Positions 12,453 to 22,327 of a stretch of 64,000 nucleotides of DNA are shown here, piece after piece. This DNA is from Rhynchopus euleeides (lineage: Eukaryota; Euglenozoa; Diplonemea; Diplonemida; Diplonemidae): NCBI GenBank assembly GCA_963210315.1, contig OY723302.1, positions 124,001 to 188,000 on the forward strand. Reading direction: 5' to 3'. Positions within the stretch are counted from its first letter, which is position 1; each line of letters begins with the position of its first letter. The notes below the pieces were generated by a model. The model was not told the DNA's origin. It did no database searches and saw only the letters and a list, made by a program, of their open reading frames with translations. The position numbers and the translations under genes were made by a program.

Positions 12453-13491
12453 CACGGTGGGATCTTGTAAATTTTACATGTATAACTACAAGTATAATAC
12501 ATGTATTTTACATGTATAATACTTGCATGTCAACTATTATGCATGTATAATACATGTATATGCCTGAAATATACATGTAAAATACATGTATATCAAGTAA
12601 AAATACAAGTATAATACTTGCATGTCAACTATTATACTTGTATTTTTACTTGATATACATGTATTTTACATGTATATTTCAGGCATTTACATGTATTTTA
12701 CATGTATAATACTTGTCATGCAAGTATTATACATGTATAATACTTGCATGACAAGTAAAATACTTGCATGCAAGTAAAATACATGTATTTTACTTGCATG
12801 CAAGTATTTTACTTGTCATGCAAGTATTATACATGTATTTTACTTGTCATGCAAGTATTTTACATGTATAATACTTGCATGACAAGTATTATACATGTAA
12901 AATACATGTAAATGCCTGAAATATACATGTAAAATACATGTATATCAAGTAAAAATACAAGTATAATAGTTGACATGCAAGTATTATACCGTATACGTAA
13001 ATATTATGGAACGTAAATATTATGGAACGGGCCCATTTTTGGCCGGTCCGTTCCATAATATTTACGTTCCAAAATATTTACAGGGCCAGTTGGGGACTCG
13101 GTGGTGAGGACGGCTTGCGTCAGGAATCGCGCGAAAAGTGCACGAGTAGGTCCCGTCAGGGACTCTGTATGCCGTCCGATCCCCTGGTCCAAGTCCCCGA
13201 GTCGCAGAAAGCCCTGTAAATATTATGGAACGAAAAAAATCTGGAACGCCAACCCACCAGCGTTCCAAAATATTTACGTTCCATAATATTTACGTTCCAT
13301 AATATTTACGTTCCAAAATATTTACGTATACGGTACTTGTATTTTTACTTGATATACATGTATTTTACATGTATATTTCAGGCATATACATGTATTATAC
13401 ATGTATAATAGTTGACATGCAAGTATTATACATGTATAATACATGTATATACTTGTAGTTATACATGTAAAATTTACAAGATCCCACCGTG
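12453..13491. mobile_element. AT-rich palindromic element, copy A (with nested insert)
   Basis: Begins CACGGTGGGATCTTGTAAA and ends with its inverse; TA flanks both ends (12451-12452 and 13492-13493), the mark of a TA target duplication. The body is built of TACATGTA, ACTTGCATG and TATCAAGTAAAAATAC units and is close to one full-length palindrome. Without the nested element (12989-13333) it would be about 692 bp, matching copy B at 61554-62256. No protein is encoded, so it would have to be moved in trans. The sharp AT content contrasts with the GC-rich surroundings. Confidence 0.85.
12989..13333. mobile_element. Nested TA-flanked palindromic element inside copy A
   Basis: A 345-bp insert bounded by CCGTATACGTAAATATT and its inverse, with TA on both sides (12987-12988 and 13334-13335). 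Copy B lacks it at the matching position, which proves insertion. Its arms carry several ATTATGGAACG/CGTTCCATAAT repeats in both orientations around a roughly 140-bp unique core. Non-coding. Confidence 0.85.
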
Positions 13492-13493
13492 TA

Positions 13494-14301
13494 GGAGGGT
13501 GGGGGGGGGGGGGGGAGAGGGGTGTATATTCTGCTGAACCCGTCGCATCTCTTCAGTATTTTGTCATATGTCCATTTGTCTCTCCCCGGGCAACAGCCGT
13601 TTGTGTCCTCCGCTCGGCACAGCAGGGGGGCGGCCCTTCCTCCCACCACCCCCCGCGCCGGCTGGTGGCAGTCACCCAGACCCACAATGAATTTCTGATG
13701 CAATGCAGCCGGGGGCGCGCCGAGCGCGCGCTGCATTTCTTTGATGCGATCATACAGCCTCTGAGAAGGGCAGATGACCCGACTTCTTGTCGCCGACAAC
13801 CCAACCTTAGAGCAACAGAGGAACGGGGCAACGGGTGGGCTATCCCAGCAGGGTCGGTCAGATCAATCGATCTCAACGACGCCTCCACTTAATCAAATTC
13901 TTTTGGTGTCGACGATCAACCACCTCACGTAAAGACGGCCAAGTGCCGTGCACAGTGAGGCTGACAACCCGTATCCCGCAAGAGGGATAAAGGCCCAGAA
14001 CGATTTTTTTCCCACAACAACTTGAGCTGTGCTCAGCAGCAGCCCGGGTGACTTTCCACATCTACTCTGGTGTAGTTCTGCGGGTGTGGAGAGCGCACCA
14101 AGCAGACGCCAATGTCTCTTGAAGCGCTCTCAACATGCACACGCCGTGATGGTGAACGATATACGGATCTCAACGCACACAAGGGAACAGAGTCAGCCAA
14201 CATTTTAGCGCAACAAAAAAGGTCTCCGCCCCCCCGCCCAGTGTTGTTAAAAACCCGGGTCTCAGAATAAAAACCCCAAAAACCCCAAAAAACCGGGTTT
14301 A
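13494..14301. other. Intergenic, no gene seen
   Basis: Starts with a G run (13499-13515). I checked for tRNA and 5S rRNA signatures and found none. Ends in A-rich sequence with repeated AAAACCCC before the next element. Confidence 0.4.
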
Positions 14302-14959
14302 ACCCTTTAAGCACCAACCACCCCGTACGGGGTGGGATAATATTCCTTGGGCACCTATGGGGTCGGATCGTGGAATTTTTCACCGATTTTTTTTATGGTG
14401 AAATCTTTCAGAGCAGCGGAATCAAATGCGACCAGTTTCGGCGAGAAAGATGGAGCAGAACCAGTTTTAGGTTTGAAGGAGAATTTGGTCAAAAATCGGT
14501 TTTTGGTCACTTTTTCCACTATATTTTCCTGTTTTTGGCACCACCATCAGTTCGCCAGTATTCATCGAACAGAGGTACAACCGGCCTCGACCGCTTCCTC
14601 GCTTGAATACAAATGCCAGTGGCACGTGTTCGACTGCCGTTTGTAATGCGTGTCTCCCTCGGCCTTGCCAAGAACGATGCACCCTGAGAAGGACCGTTCC
14701 AAGACAGGCAATACCACCTCCACAGGAGAGTGTCGACGGCGCCCAGCCAGCACCCAGAAACAGTAGTGTGCAACTGAGCCCTGCACAAATTATGGGTACT
14801 TGAGACTGATGTGGAGGAATTCGAGGGCTGGACACAAGACCGCTCAATTCCCGTCCACCCCTCACACCCCGGCCCTTCTTGCATTTCCGCAGGTCGGTGC
14901 TCATGTGACCTGCAATTGGGAACGGGCACCCCGGGGCTCCACTTCACCATTTTGATCGA

Positions 14960-15620
14960 TTTTTTTGCTGTCTCGGAATCTTCCGTGCTGATTCTGTCAC
15001 ATATTGCCTGCGGTTGCGCCAAGCTCGATACCATCCAGCATTTTTCAGGGAATATCAGACGGCTCCCCGATTTCCAGGGGGATTTGGGCATTTTTGAGGA
15101 CGCGCGCAAAGGAGCCCCATTTCAGGAATTTTCTGTTCAATATTTTTCAGAATCTCTTGCGATCGTGGATTCCGCTGTTCAAAATTCCCCCAGGGTACTG
15201 AGGCTGATCTGGAAAAAACGGATGACCGGTCCTCAACCCGCTCCACACGTCAGATACCCCCCTGAGGGTGGTTGAGCAGGTCGGCACAACGGGACCTGCC
15301 ATTGCGGGCTGGCACCCAGGGGTGTTCTACTCCATCAAATTGAGATTTTTTTTGTATCTCGGATTCCGCTGGGCTGATTCTGTCCCAGATTGCCCCTGGT
15401 TCCGCCATTTCATGCCACCGCCTCGGATTTTTTCAGGAGAAACTCATCAACCCCCAATTTTGGGGTGAAAATAGGCCTTTTTGGGGGTGCGTAAAGGAGT
15501 CCCATTTCAGGATTTTTCTTCGCATTATTTTTCAAAATTTCTTGCGATGGTGGATTCCGCGAGTCAAAATACACCCGATTGGGGGCCCTCGCTACCGAGT
15601 GAGAAAAAGTGAGAAAAAAT
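14960..15620. repeat. Degenerate direct repeat, two units of about 380 bp
   Basis: Segments beginning near 14960 and 15345 share the series GCTGATTCTGTC, ATTGCC, GCCCCATTTCAGG/GTCCCATTTCAGG, and TTCTTGCGAT followed by GTGGATTCC. The copies differ throughout, so the duplication is old. Confidence 0.7.
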
Positions 15621-16894
15621 GAGCGGGAAAACGCCCAAAAAAAGAGTGTGGGGAGTTGGGGGGTCCCTAGCCTGGGGAGCGTATTTGGACCCCGATTCTC
15701 GAAAAAGACGATCTCGGTGTGGCTCAGATCGAAGGGTTGACTCACAACATGGCGATTTGGTGCAAATTTCAGAGAAAATCCCACGTGCTACTGCGAACGA
15801 CGAGACTCGGACGTCCCTGGGGAGGGAACCCCCTGGTCCCACGCATGCAGGTGTGTGGTCCGAAGAGCCAGTGGTACGGCTGGCCGACACCACAAGTGCA
15901 GCTCGTGGCGGTCGGACACAGGAGGCCAGCAGGGGCGCAGTACCGGAGGCACGTGCAGGGGCCCCTTGGTGGGTGGGTCAAGGCAATCAGTCACGGCGCA
16001 ACGTGTTCCAGGCGGGCGAGGCTGTCATGGCGTTCGGCACTAACCTTCACCAGGTTTTTGGTTCCCCACACGGCCGCGACACCCTCTTCGTCTAGAGTGG
16101 GTCCGCGACTCGGAGTACAGAGCCGATCCACCCGCACCGATGTCCAACACCGCCGACTCCGGGCCACCCTCCAAATCCGCCCGTAGAGGGGCGCTGGAGG
16201 ACGGCCCGGAGGTCATCGACGCGCTACCTTCACCCCCCTCGCGGTCGGCTTCATGGAGAAGCTGGTGAAGGCGATGGCGGGGGTGCGGACACCAAGGCCA
16301 ATGTGGGACATCGGTGCAGGAGACGGTTCCCGCTGCACGGGGAGGCGAAGTGTATTAAGGGACAACGTCGGAGGGGCTGATCCCCGAGGCGATGGTGCGC
16401 CTGGTCAGAAGCGAGCTGAGCGGCGTGGTAGGCCCACCCCGCGCTCACGGAGGCACGGAGCAGGAAGGAGGCACGGGGGACGGCTACGACGCGAGTACAG
16501 CAGGCCGCGAAGCAGGATGGTATCCGTCGTCTACGGGAGAAGCTGCGCCGCCTCAACAGGGAGGCCCACAACGGGGGCCCTCGCCGAGTGATAAAAAGTG
16601 AGAAGTCAGCCATGTTTGGCTGAAAACTGACGACTCGTGACTCACAGTGACTCGGCGCGAGGACCCCCAACGTCCCACGACGCACTGTGGTTCCGGGTTG
16701 CTATGGCCCACGCTTACCAGGACAACCGACCGGCAGGGGATGTCCTGTCAATCCCCCCCGGGACATTGGTGTACTTGGTGGATTCCCCCCACGAACGCCT
16801 TTAGTCGAGTGGCTTCGCCACGGTCAGGGAGACTTGGAATAGGGAGGAGCGCGCGCGAGGTTTTTGTTGCTGCTTGGTTGCTGTTGTTTGCTGT

Positions 16895-17142
16895 GGGGGA
16901 ATCGTCCAAGTATGACAATGTACTGGGGGGAATCGGGGGGAATCGTCCAAGTATGACAATGTACTGGGGGGAATCGGGGGGAATCGTCCAAGTATGACAA
17001 TGTACTGGGGGGAATCGGGGGGAATCGTCCAAGTACGACAATGTACTGGGGGGAATCGGGGGGAATCGTCCAAGTACGACAGTGTACTGGGGGGAATCGG
17101 GGGGAATCAACCAAGTACACTAATTTGCTGGGGGGAATCGGG
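16895..17142. repeat. 41-bp tandem repeat, about six units
   Basis: The motif GGAATCGTCCAAGTATGAC recurs every 41 bp (ATCGTCC at 16901, 16942, 16983, 17024, 17065; a diverged ATCAACC at 17106). Units two and later carry an added GGGGAATCGGGG tract. Because 41 is not a multiple of three, the open frames across it are artefacts. Confidence 0.95.
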
Positions 17143-17171
17143 GAGTGCCCCTACAGGAGGTGGGGACCACT

Positions 17172-17322
17172 GTGAGTCACTACGAGTCACTACGAGTCAC
17201 GTGACTGGTAGCGAGGCCGGTCTGGACCTCTGGGTGGAATTTTCTCATATTGTGCCAAGTCCCCACCCGGAGTTCCAGACCGGCCTCGCTACCAGTCAAG
17301 TGACTCGTAGTGACTCGTAGTC
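17172..17322. repeat. Long inverted repeat with about 55-bp arms
   Basis: The arms hold repeated GAGTCACTAC units and GACTGGTAGCGAGGCCGG on the left, matched by CCGGCCTCGCTACCAGTC and GACTCGTAGT on the right, around a loop of about 40 nt. It follows the 41-bp array inside the nested element. Confidence 0.9.
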
Positions 17323-17695
17323 AGCCAAAAACCTGAAAATTCACCCTTCTCCCCAGGCCAGCCAAAAAAGCCCCCTGACTCACTGACGAGCCGTGACGAC
17401 CCGTGACTGGTAGCGAGGGCCCCCATTACCTACTTTTCGAATGAAAAAAATGCGGGGTTGCGGCTTCGGGCTCAATGAGAAAAGGTCGCAAAAACGGAAA
17501 ATAAAGTCGACCCCCCCTGGTGTTTAAAGGGTTAAACTCTAAAACCGGGTTTAAACTCGGTTTAAACCGAGTAAAAACCCAGTAGGAAGCTGCAGGGGGT
17601 GAACACGTTACGTGCACTGAGCTGGTTTGCGGGAGGGGAGGGGGGCCAGGGAGGGACGCGGCTGTCCGACTTCTTCAACTTTCACAGGTCTTCGT

Positions 17696-18080
17696 TCATG
17701 ACCGCGTCATACTTCTCATCGAGAAGTTTACCCCGAGTTGGTGCCTGCTCGGCAGCTGCTTGACATCGATGCTGGGGCGTGTCACCCCGACGGCCTTGAG
17801 GAAATGTTCATCCTCAATGATGGAGAGGGGGAGCCCGGCAGCCAGTGCAAAATCTGCCCAGGCATCCACTATCCTCGTCATCTCCGTCTCGCTGGGTCGG
17901 GTCGGGGGGTCGCAACAATCCTGCATTGCCTGGCTGGTTTGGCAGCTGGTTTTGACTTCTTCTGAGAGGGGGCTCCTCCGGGCGTCGCTGGCGTTATACT
18001 GGCGTTGCTGGTATTGCTGGTGCTCCTGACAAATGACCCCATCACGGTTCGGAAAAACGCCGGAAATGCAAATTCCGCGA
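17696..18080 (-). pseudogene. hAT-like transposase fragment (N-terminal part)
   Basis: Minus-strand frame 17926-17696 encodes a stretch with the hAT pattern F-ALAAGLPLSIIEDEHFLK-AVG-RPS-PSR, where GLP, the conserved acidic and F positions, and PSR match the segment just after the BED zinc finger in hAT transposases. A neighbouring frame upstream (about 18080-17930) gives Gly/Ala/Lys-rich sequence, implying at least one frameshift. No catalytic part is present. A dead fragment. Confidence 0.55.
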
Positions 18081-18214
18081 AACCGAAAACCACCATTTTG
18101 GGGGTTCCAGGGGGTACTACCCCCCGGTACCGGGTACAGTACCTACTCAGATCACTGCCGCCAGCCATTTTGTACTTGTCGTCGGAGTCTGCGCTGGGAT
18201 GGTAGAGGTGGTAC

Positions 18215-18362
18215 CTAGGATACCCCGAGAGAATGTCACCCTCGGCCTCCGCTTGGGGGGTGACATTCTTCAACGGTTGCCCTGTGTCGCGGATGGGAAG
18301 AATGTCACCCCCCCTCGGCCCTGGGCCCTCGAGGGGGTGACATTCTCTCGGGGTACCCTCGG
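18215..18362. repeat. Nested palindrome with GAATGTCACCC arms
   Basis: Outer arms TACCCCGAGAGAATGTCACCC and its inverse (with one-base differences) enclose inner arms GGGGGTGACATTCTTC and GGGAAGAATGTCACCCCC, so the sequence can fold as a two-step cruciform. Confidence 0.85.
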
Positions 18363-18500
18363 TAGAGTAAAAACCCCCCGCTCCCGCCCCCCACCAAAAA
18401 AACCGAGTTTAAACCCGAGAAATCTCAGGAATAAAAACCATAAAAAACCAATAAAAGCCCGGTTTAAACCCGAGTTAAAACCCGAGTTTAAACCCACCCT
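18363..18500. repeat. GTTTAAAC-rich repeat tract
   Basis: Repeated AACCCGAGTTTAAACCC and GGTTTAAACCCGAG motifs. Very similar motifs flank the composite element at 14240-14300 and 17540-17590, so this is probably another end or remnant of that family. Confidence 0.6.
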
Positions 18501-20774
18501 AACAACACTGCCCCCGCCCCCCCGCTCCACCACCCCCCCTCCCCCAGCCTGCTCTTGGATGCGAGATCTCCACTGGCACGCGCAAAAAAATCCCCCCCCT
18601 CCCCCCGACCACACCACCACCACCACCACTACCCGTCTTTCTTCCCTAACACCCACCAACTCCCGAGGGCTGCACTCCCATCATGCCTGCGCAACTCAAA
18701 TAGATTCAAGTCAGGGCAGGGATTGCCGGTGATGGATGTACACTGCATGTGAGGCTAGGCGCACGCGCGTGTGTGTGGGGGTAGTGAAGCAGAATAATTT
18801 AAGGAAGCACAGAGCTGACTTCCCTTCACTCGTTGTGTGTGTGGGGGGGGGGGGAGTGGGGCAAGGTATAGGGCGGTTCCCTGGACACACTAGCGGCGCA
18901 CATATCAGCATGTCCTGTGGCAATGCAGCCAGGGCACACCAGCCATTTCATACAACCCACGTGTGAATACGCTTGGCACACTGCAGGCCGTAGTGTGGGG
19001 GTGGAGGGGGGCAGGGGGGGACAATGGGTGAGCTGGAAAGGCGCCCGTTGGAACCCAAGGCACGTCATCCCAGTGGTGCATGTTCTTTTGCGGCGGGGGG
19101 GGAGGTGGTGTGTGGGGGGGATGGTGGCGGATCATCGACCCACTGTGTCGGTAACTGTGCCAGTTTTGTGGACACAATTTTGTTTGGCAACTTCGCTAGA
19201 GGGGGGAGGGGGGAAATCGCGATGCCGCACACACTTCAGAGCAAATCGAACAACACCTTGCTCACATTGGCTCGCCGGTTTTCCCTCGTCCCAAGGTTTC
19301 ATTGTTTTGTTGTTTCTGTTTCTGTTTTTTCGTTCGCTTTTTTTTTTTGCGTCAGAGAGAAATTTTGGGAGGGTGTGGTGGGAGTTCCGGCGGTGGTGGC
19401 GGTGGGGAGGTGGCGATGTAGGGCACTGCGCCTTGTATTTTTCTTAGCCTTAGAACTCAGCAGACGCCCTGCGAAGCAGACCCGCAAAAATGAAAGGGTC
19501 AAATCAGCCATTCCTCTCGTCTCTTGTTTGTGACATATTGTCCTTCGTTTGATGTGTTCGGCAGTTCCACACCTGCAAACCCTCCCGCCTGAGGAAGAAG
19601 GTGTGGTACATAGTTGTACGGTTGAACTGAAATGGCACTTTCCGCGTGAAGGGTCGTGTGCGTCAAAGAAACATTTATCACAAACAAATAAACACAAAGC
19701 GTACCTGTCAACAGGAACTGACTCACAAGCTAGAAAGACCGCAAGCCATTGTCACGATAAAGGACAGAGTGCCCCTGCGACCAGAGCAGCAGGTTTGTCC
19801 CACCCCACCACCACCCTTGCATTGAGGCCATCCTTTCGTGGGGTTCCTCATGCATATCCTGCAGGTGCTGCTGCATCCGTGATTTCATCAGTCCCAGCAT
19901 GACAGCCACTGCTGAACAATACGGCGTGGAACACCAGATGCACTGTGGAGAGCAAGGCACGCGGGTCACAATGGGAAAGAGTGGCAAAGGGGCAGGGAAG
20001 GGGCAAATCAGGAGGGGCTACTCGGGCGGAGAGGTGGCACTGATGGTGGGTTTGACGCTTCCCCTGACCACGCCCCCCCCCCCCCCCCACTCCCACCCCC
20101 TCCTGCCCCCTCTCTGACGGGAGGCGGTGCAGCTCGTTGAGGGCTTACACCTCCATAAAAGTTGATCATCACGGACACATAAACACGCGCGAATCGTATT
20201 CAGTTGTGTCGAGATCACCGAGTCCACAGGTCTCGGTGATATACCCAGACACACGTCACGCAGCACAGCACACCACAGACCAGACAACACACCTGCCGAC
20301 AAATAGCGTTTCATGGAAGCGTTACAATAGAGTAAGAAGATACGCTATCAGGCGACGTCTTCAGGTTTTTTTCTGTGCAAAATCAGTATTTTCACCCACC
20401 CCGTGTTTCGATGCCAGGCGGGGGTGAGAATGGGAGGTGGGCTTTTTTTATCTTATGTCCAAACCGTGTGGGGCAACAAGACGCATCAGACGGACCACAG
20501 CAGGCTGCCTAGGGCACTTCCGGCCAGTGGTGTCGGTGCCGAGCCCCACAACCCACCCCGCTTCCCACCCGTCCCACCCGGCATCGCCTCGGTCCCCATC
20601 CGCGCCGTGTGGAGGGGCAATGATGGAAGTAAGTAAGAAGAACCCTCGCCCCTTCTCGAGCGCGCATGAAGGCGTGATGCCCCCGCCGGCGTCATCTCTG
20701 CGGTTGCACCCAAGGATAGCGCTGCACGGTGGCGTGCCTTATGCTCGCTGCGCGGTTGGGGGTGTGTGGTGCAT
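18500..20774. other. Intergenic, no gene seen
   Basis: Contains C-rich tracts (18510-18610), G runs (18843-18856, 19096-19123), a T-rich stretch (about 19300-19350) and a C run at 20080-20097. No frame shows family motifs or the GTATG/CAG splice pattern. Confidence 0.45.
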
Positions 20775-21500
20775 TCACTTCTGCCCATCTGTGGACTTGG
20801 CAACCGTGCCACAGATGCCGTCGGTCGCGGCGACGTACATGCCAACGCCAGCACCGACCAGAGCCCCGACAGGCCCGAGGAACAGGAACCCAGCCACAGC
20901 GCCGGCAGCGCCAGTGCCTGCAGTGAAGCACCCTGTGTTCTGCGGGGGCTTGGGCTTCTCGGCCTTTTCGACCTTCTTGGCGGGCTGGACAGCCGGGACG
21001 GCGGTGCTGGAGCACACCTTCGTGCTGCAGCAGGAAGAGGCGGCGGGCTTCACCGGCTCCTCGACCTTCACCTCGGCCTTCTTGCTCCCGCACTCGACCT
21101 TCACCTCAACCTTCTTGCTCCCGCAGCAGCCCGACTTCGGCTTCTCCGGCTCGGCCTCCTTGCTGCCGTTGCAGGACTTCTTGGGCTCCTCAGCCTTCAC
21201 CTCGGTTTTCTTGCTCCCGCAGCAGCCCGACTTCGGCTTCTCCTCCGGCTTGTCAGCATCCTTCGGCTCCTCCGCCTTCTTGCTGCCGCAGGAGGACTTC
21301 GGCTTCTCCTCGACCTTCGGCTCCTCAGCCTTCTTGCTGCCGCAGCAGGACTTCTTGGGCTCCTCGACCTTCGGCTCCTCCGGCACAGGAACTGCCTCCA
21401 CTGCCGCCCCGTTCTCCACCTGGGGGGCCTTTACCTCCACCGCCGTCTCCTGCACGGCCTCAGACCCCTTCTTGGCGTTCTTCTTCTTCCCCCCGGCCAT
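20775..21500 (-). CDS. Lys-rich protein with repeated Cys-Gly-Ser-Lys-Lys motifs and a glycine-rich hydrophobic tail
   Basis: One exon, 241 aa, not recognised as a known family. After a basic start (MAGGKKKNAKKG) the protein has about six degenerate repeats of the form K-S-C-C-G-S-K-K-A-E-E-P-K between residues 45 and 150, then SCCSTKVCSST. The cysteine clusters embedded in Lys/Glu suggest metal binding, lipidation or cross-linking, but this is inference. The C-terminus (about 188-232) is small-residue and hydrophobic (TAGTGAAGAVAGFLFLGPVG, then ALVGAGVGMYVAA), like a membrane hairpin or glycine zipper. No signal peptide is evident. Strong wobble GC and a clean single frame support it as a real gene. 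A CAG acceptor lies 26 nt before the ATG. Confidence 0.8.
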   Translation of the reverse strand: MAGGKKKNAKKGSEAVQETAVEVKAPQVENGAAVEAVPVPEEPKVEEPKKSCCGSKKAEEPKVEEKPKSSCGSKKAEEPKDADKPEEKPKSGCCGSKKTEVKAEEPKKSCNGSKEAEPEKPKSGCCGSKKVEVKVECGSKKAEVKVEEPVKPAASSCCSTKVCSSTAVPAVQPAKKVEKAEKPKPPQNTGCFTAGTGAAGAVAGFLFLGPVGALVGAGVGMYVAATDGICGTVAKSTDGQK

Positions 21501-22327
21501 GGTTGCGGTCGTGTGTGGGTGTGTCTCTGGCGGATGTTAGGGGTGATGTGTTTGCAGGAGGTAGCGAGCTGCTGGGCACACAGCGAGAGTTGCCGTTGCA
21601 CGCTCTCTGGGCACAACCTGGCCAGGCTGTGGCGCCCCTCTCTTCTGGTGGGGGAAGTCTCCCTGTCGGCTCTAATAAAGAAAACAAAGAAACGCCCAGC
21701 CATTCGGCGCTTTCGAGCAAGAGGTTCTCAGAGGGGGGGTGGGGGTCAGCAGTAAGACATCGGTGCATTGACAAAGCGGTGTTTTTTCTTCTCTGCCTGG
21801 GTTGTGATAGAACCGGGATTGAAACCCAACCACGCCCGCTGGACAGCAAGGCGTGGCAAGCCTCCAAACCGACCCACTCTGTGATTTGGCACCGTCCTTT
21901 CCGTGCGGCGATGTGTCACGCTTTCACACGCCCAGCTCACAGAGAATGGGGAGCACAAGATGCACCAATAACCTGGCCTCAGCGGTGTATCCCCTGAAAC
22001 CCCGGACCACTGGCCAGCTGCAAACGACCCGGCAGCATCAAATAAGATGGATTTTGTTGTGCGGCCTGCCTGGAAAGGCAGGGAACAAACGAGGGGAAAA
22101 AACGGATATATGCAGCCCCACCCACACACGACACCACACCAGAGCGGTGGTGCTGGCGTGGGAGGGGCGGAGGACAGACGGACGCCACGAAAAATAATAC
22201 CACAAAAGACCCACTGCCCCGAGCCACAGAAGCACATCCGGCAGCAGACTGCTTGCATGCGGCCCGCCTTGTTTTGACGATCCCTCTTTACTCCCGGGTT
22301 GAAGACCCCTCCCCCTCCCCCTCCCCC
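21501..22327. other. Intergenic between the Cys-repeat gene and the large membrane protein
   Basis: No gene seen. It must hold the 3' UTR of the membrane-protein gene and the 5' region of the Cys-repeat gene. No repeat or RNA signature noticed. Confidence 0.5.

Larger units (their letters stand above)
15583..17425. mobile_element. Nested element with GGGGGCCCTCGCTACC inverted ends
   Basis: The left end reads GGGGGCCCTCGCTACCGAGT and the right end is GGTAGCGAGGGCCCCC; another left-type end occurs at 16573. Short A/T-rich flanks are alike but no clean target duplication can be fixed. The interior contains broken coding-like tracts, such as the frame from ATG at 16140, without a recognised domain. 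Confidence 0.5.
14302..17532. mobile_element. Composite element with ACCCTTTAA ends
   Basis: Left end TA|ACCCTTTAAGCACC (TA at 14300-14301); right end is the inverse, GGTGTTTAAAGGGT|TA (TA at 17533-17534). A second pair of inverted ends, GGGGGCCCTCGCTACC at about 15583 and 17425, is nested inside. The interior has degenerate direct repeats and a 41-bp tandem array. Related ends occur at 46178-47319. No intact transposase is visible. The outer boundaries are inferred from the inverted ends only. Confidence 0.55.

Noticed and set aside
12475..13476. Possible CRISPR-like array of short repeats
   Set aside because: The repeats are palindromic mosaic units without uniform spacers, the DNA is eukaryotic, and two whole copies with terminal inverted repeats show it is an element.
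16748..17120. Repeat-protein open frames
   Set aside because: They are translations of the 41-bp non-coding tandem array in successive frames.
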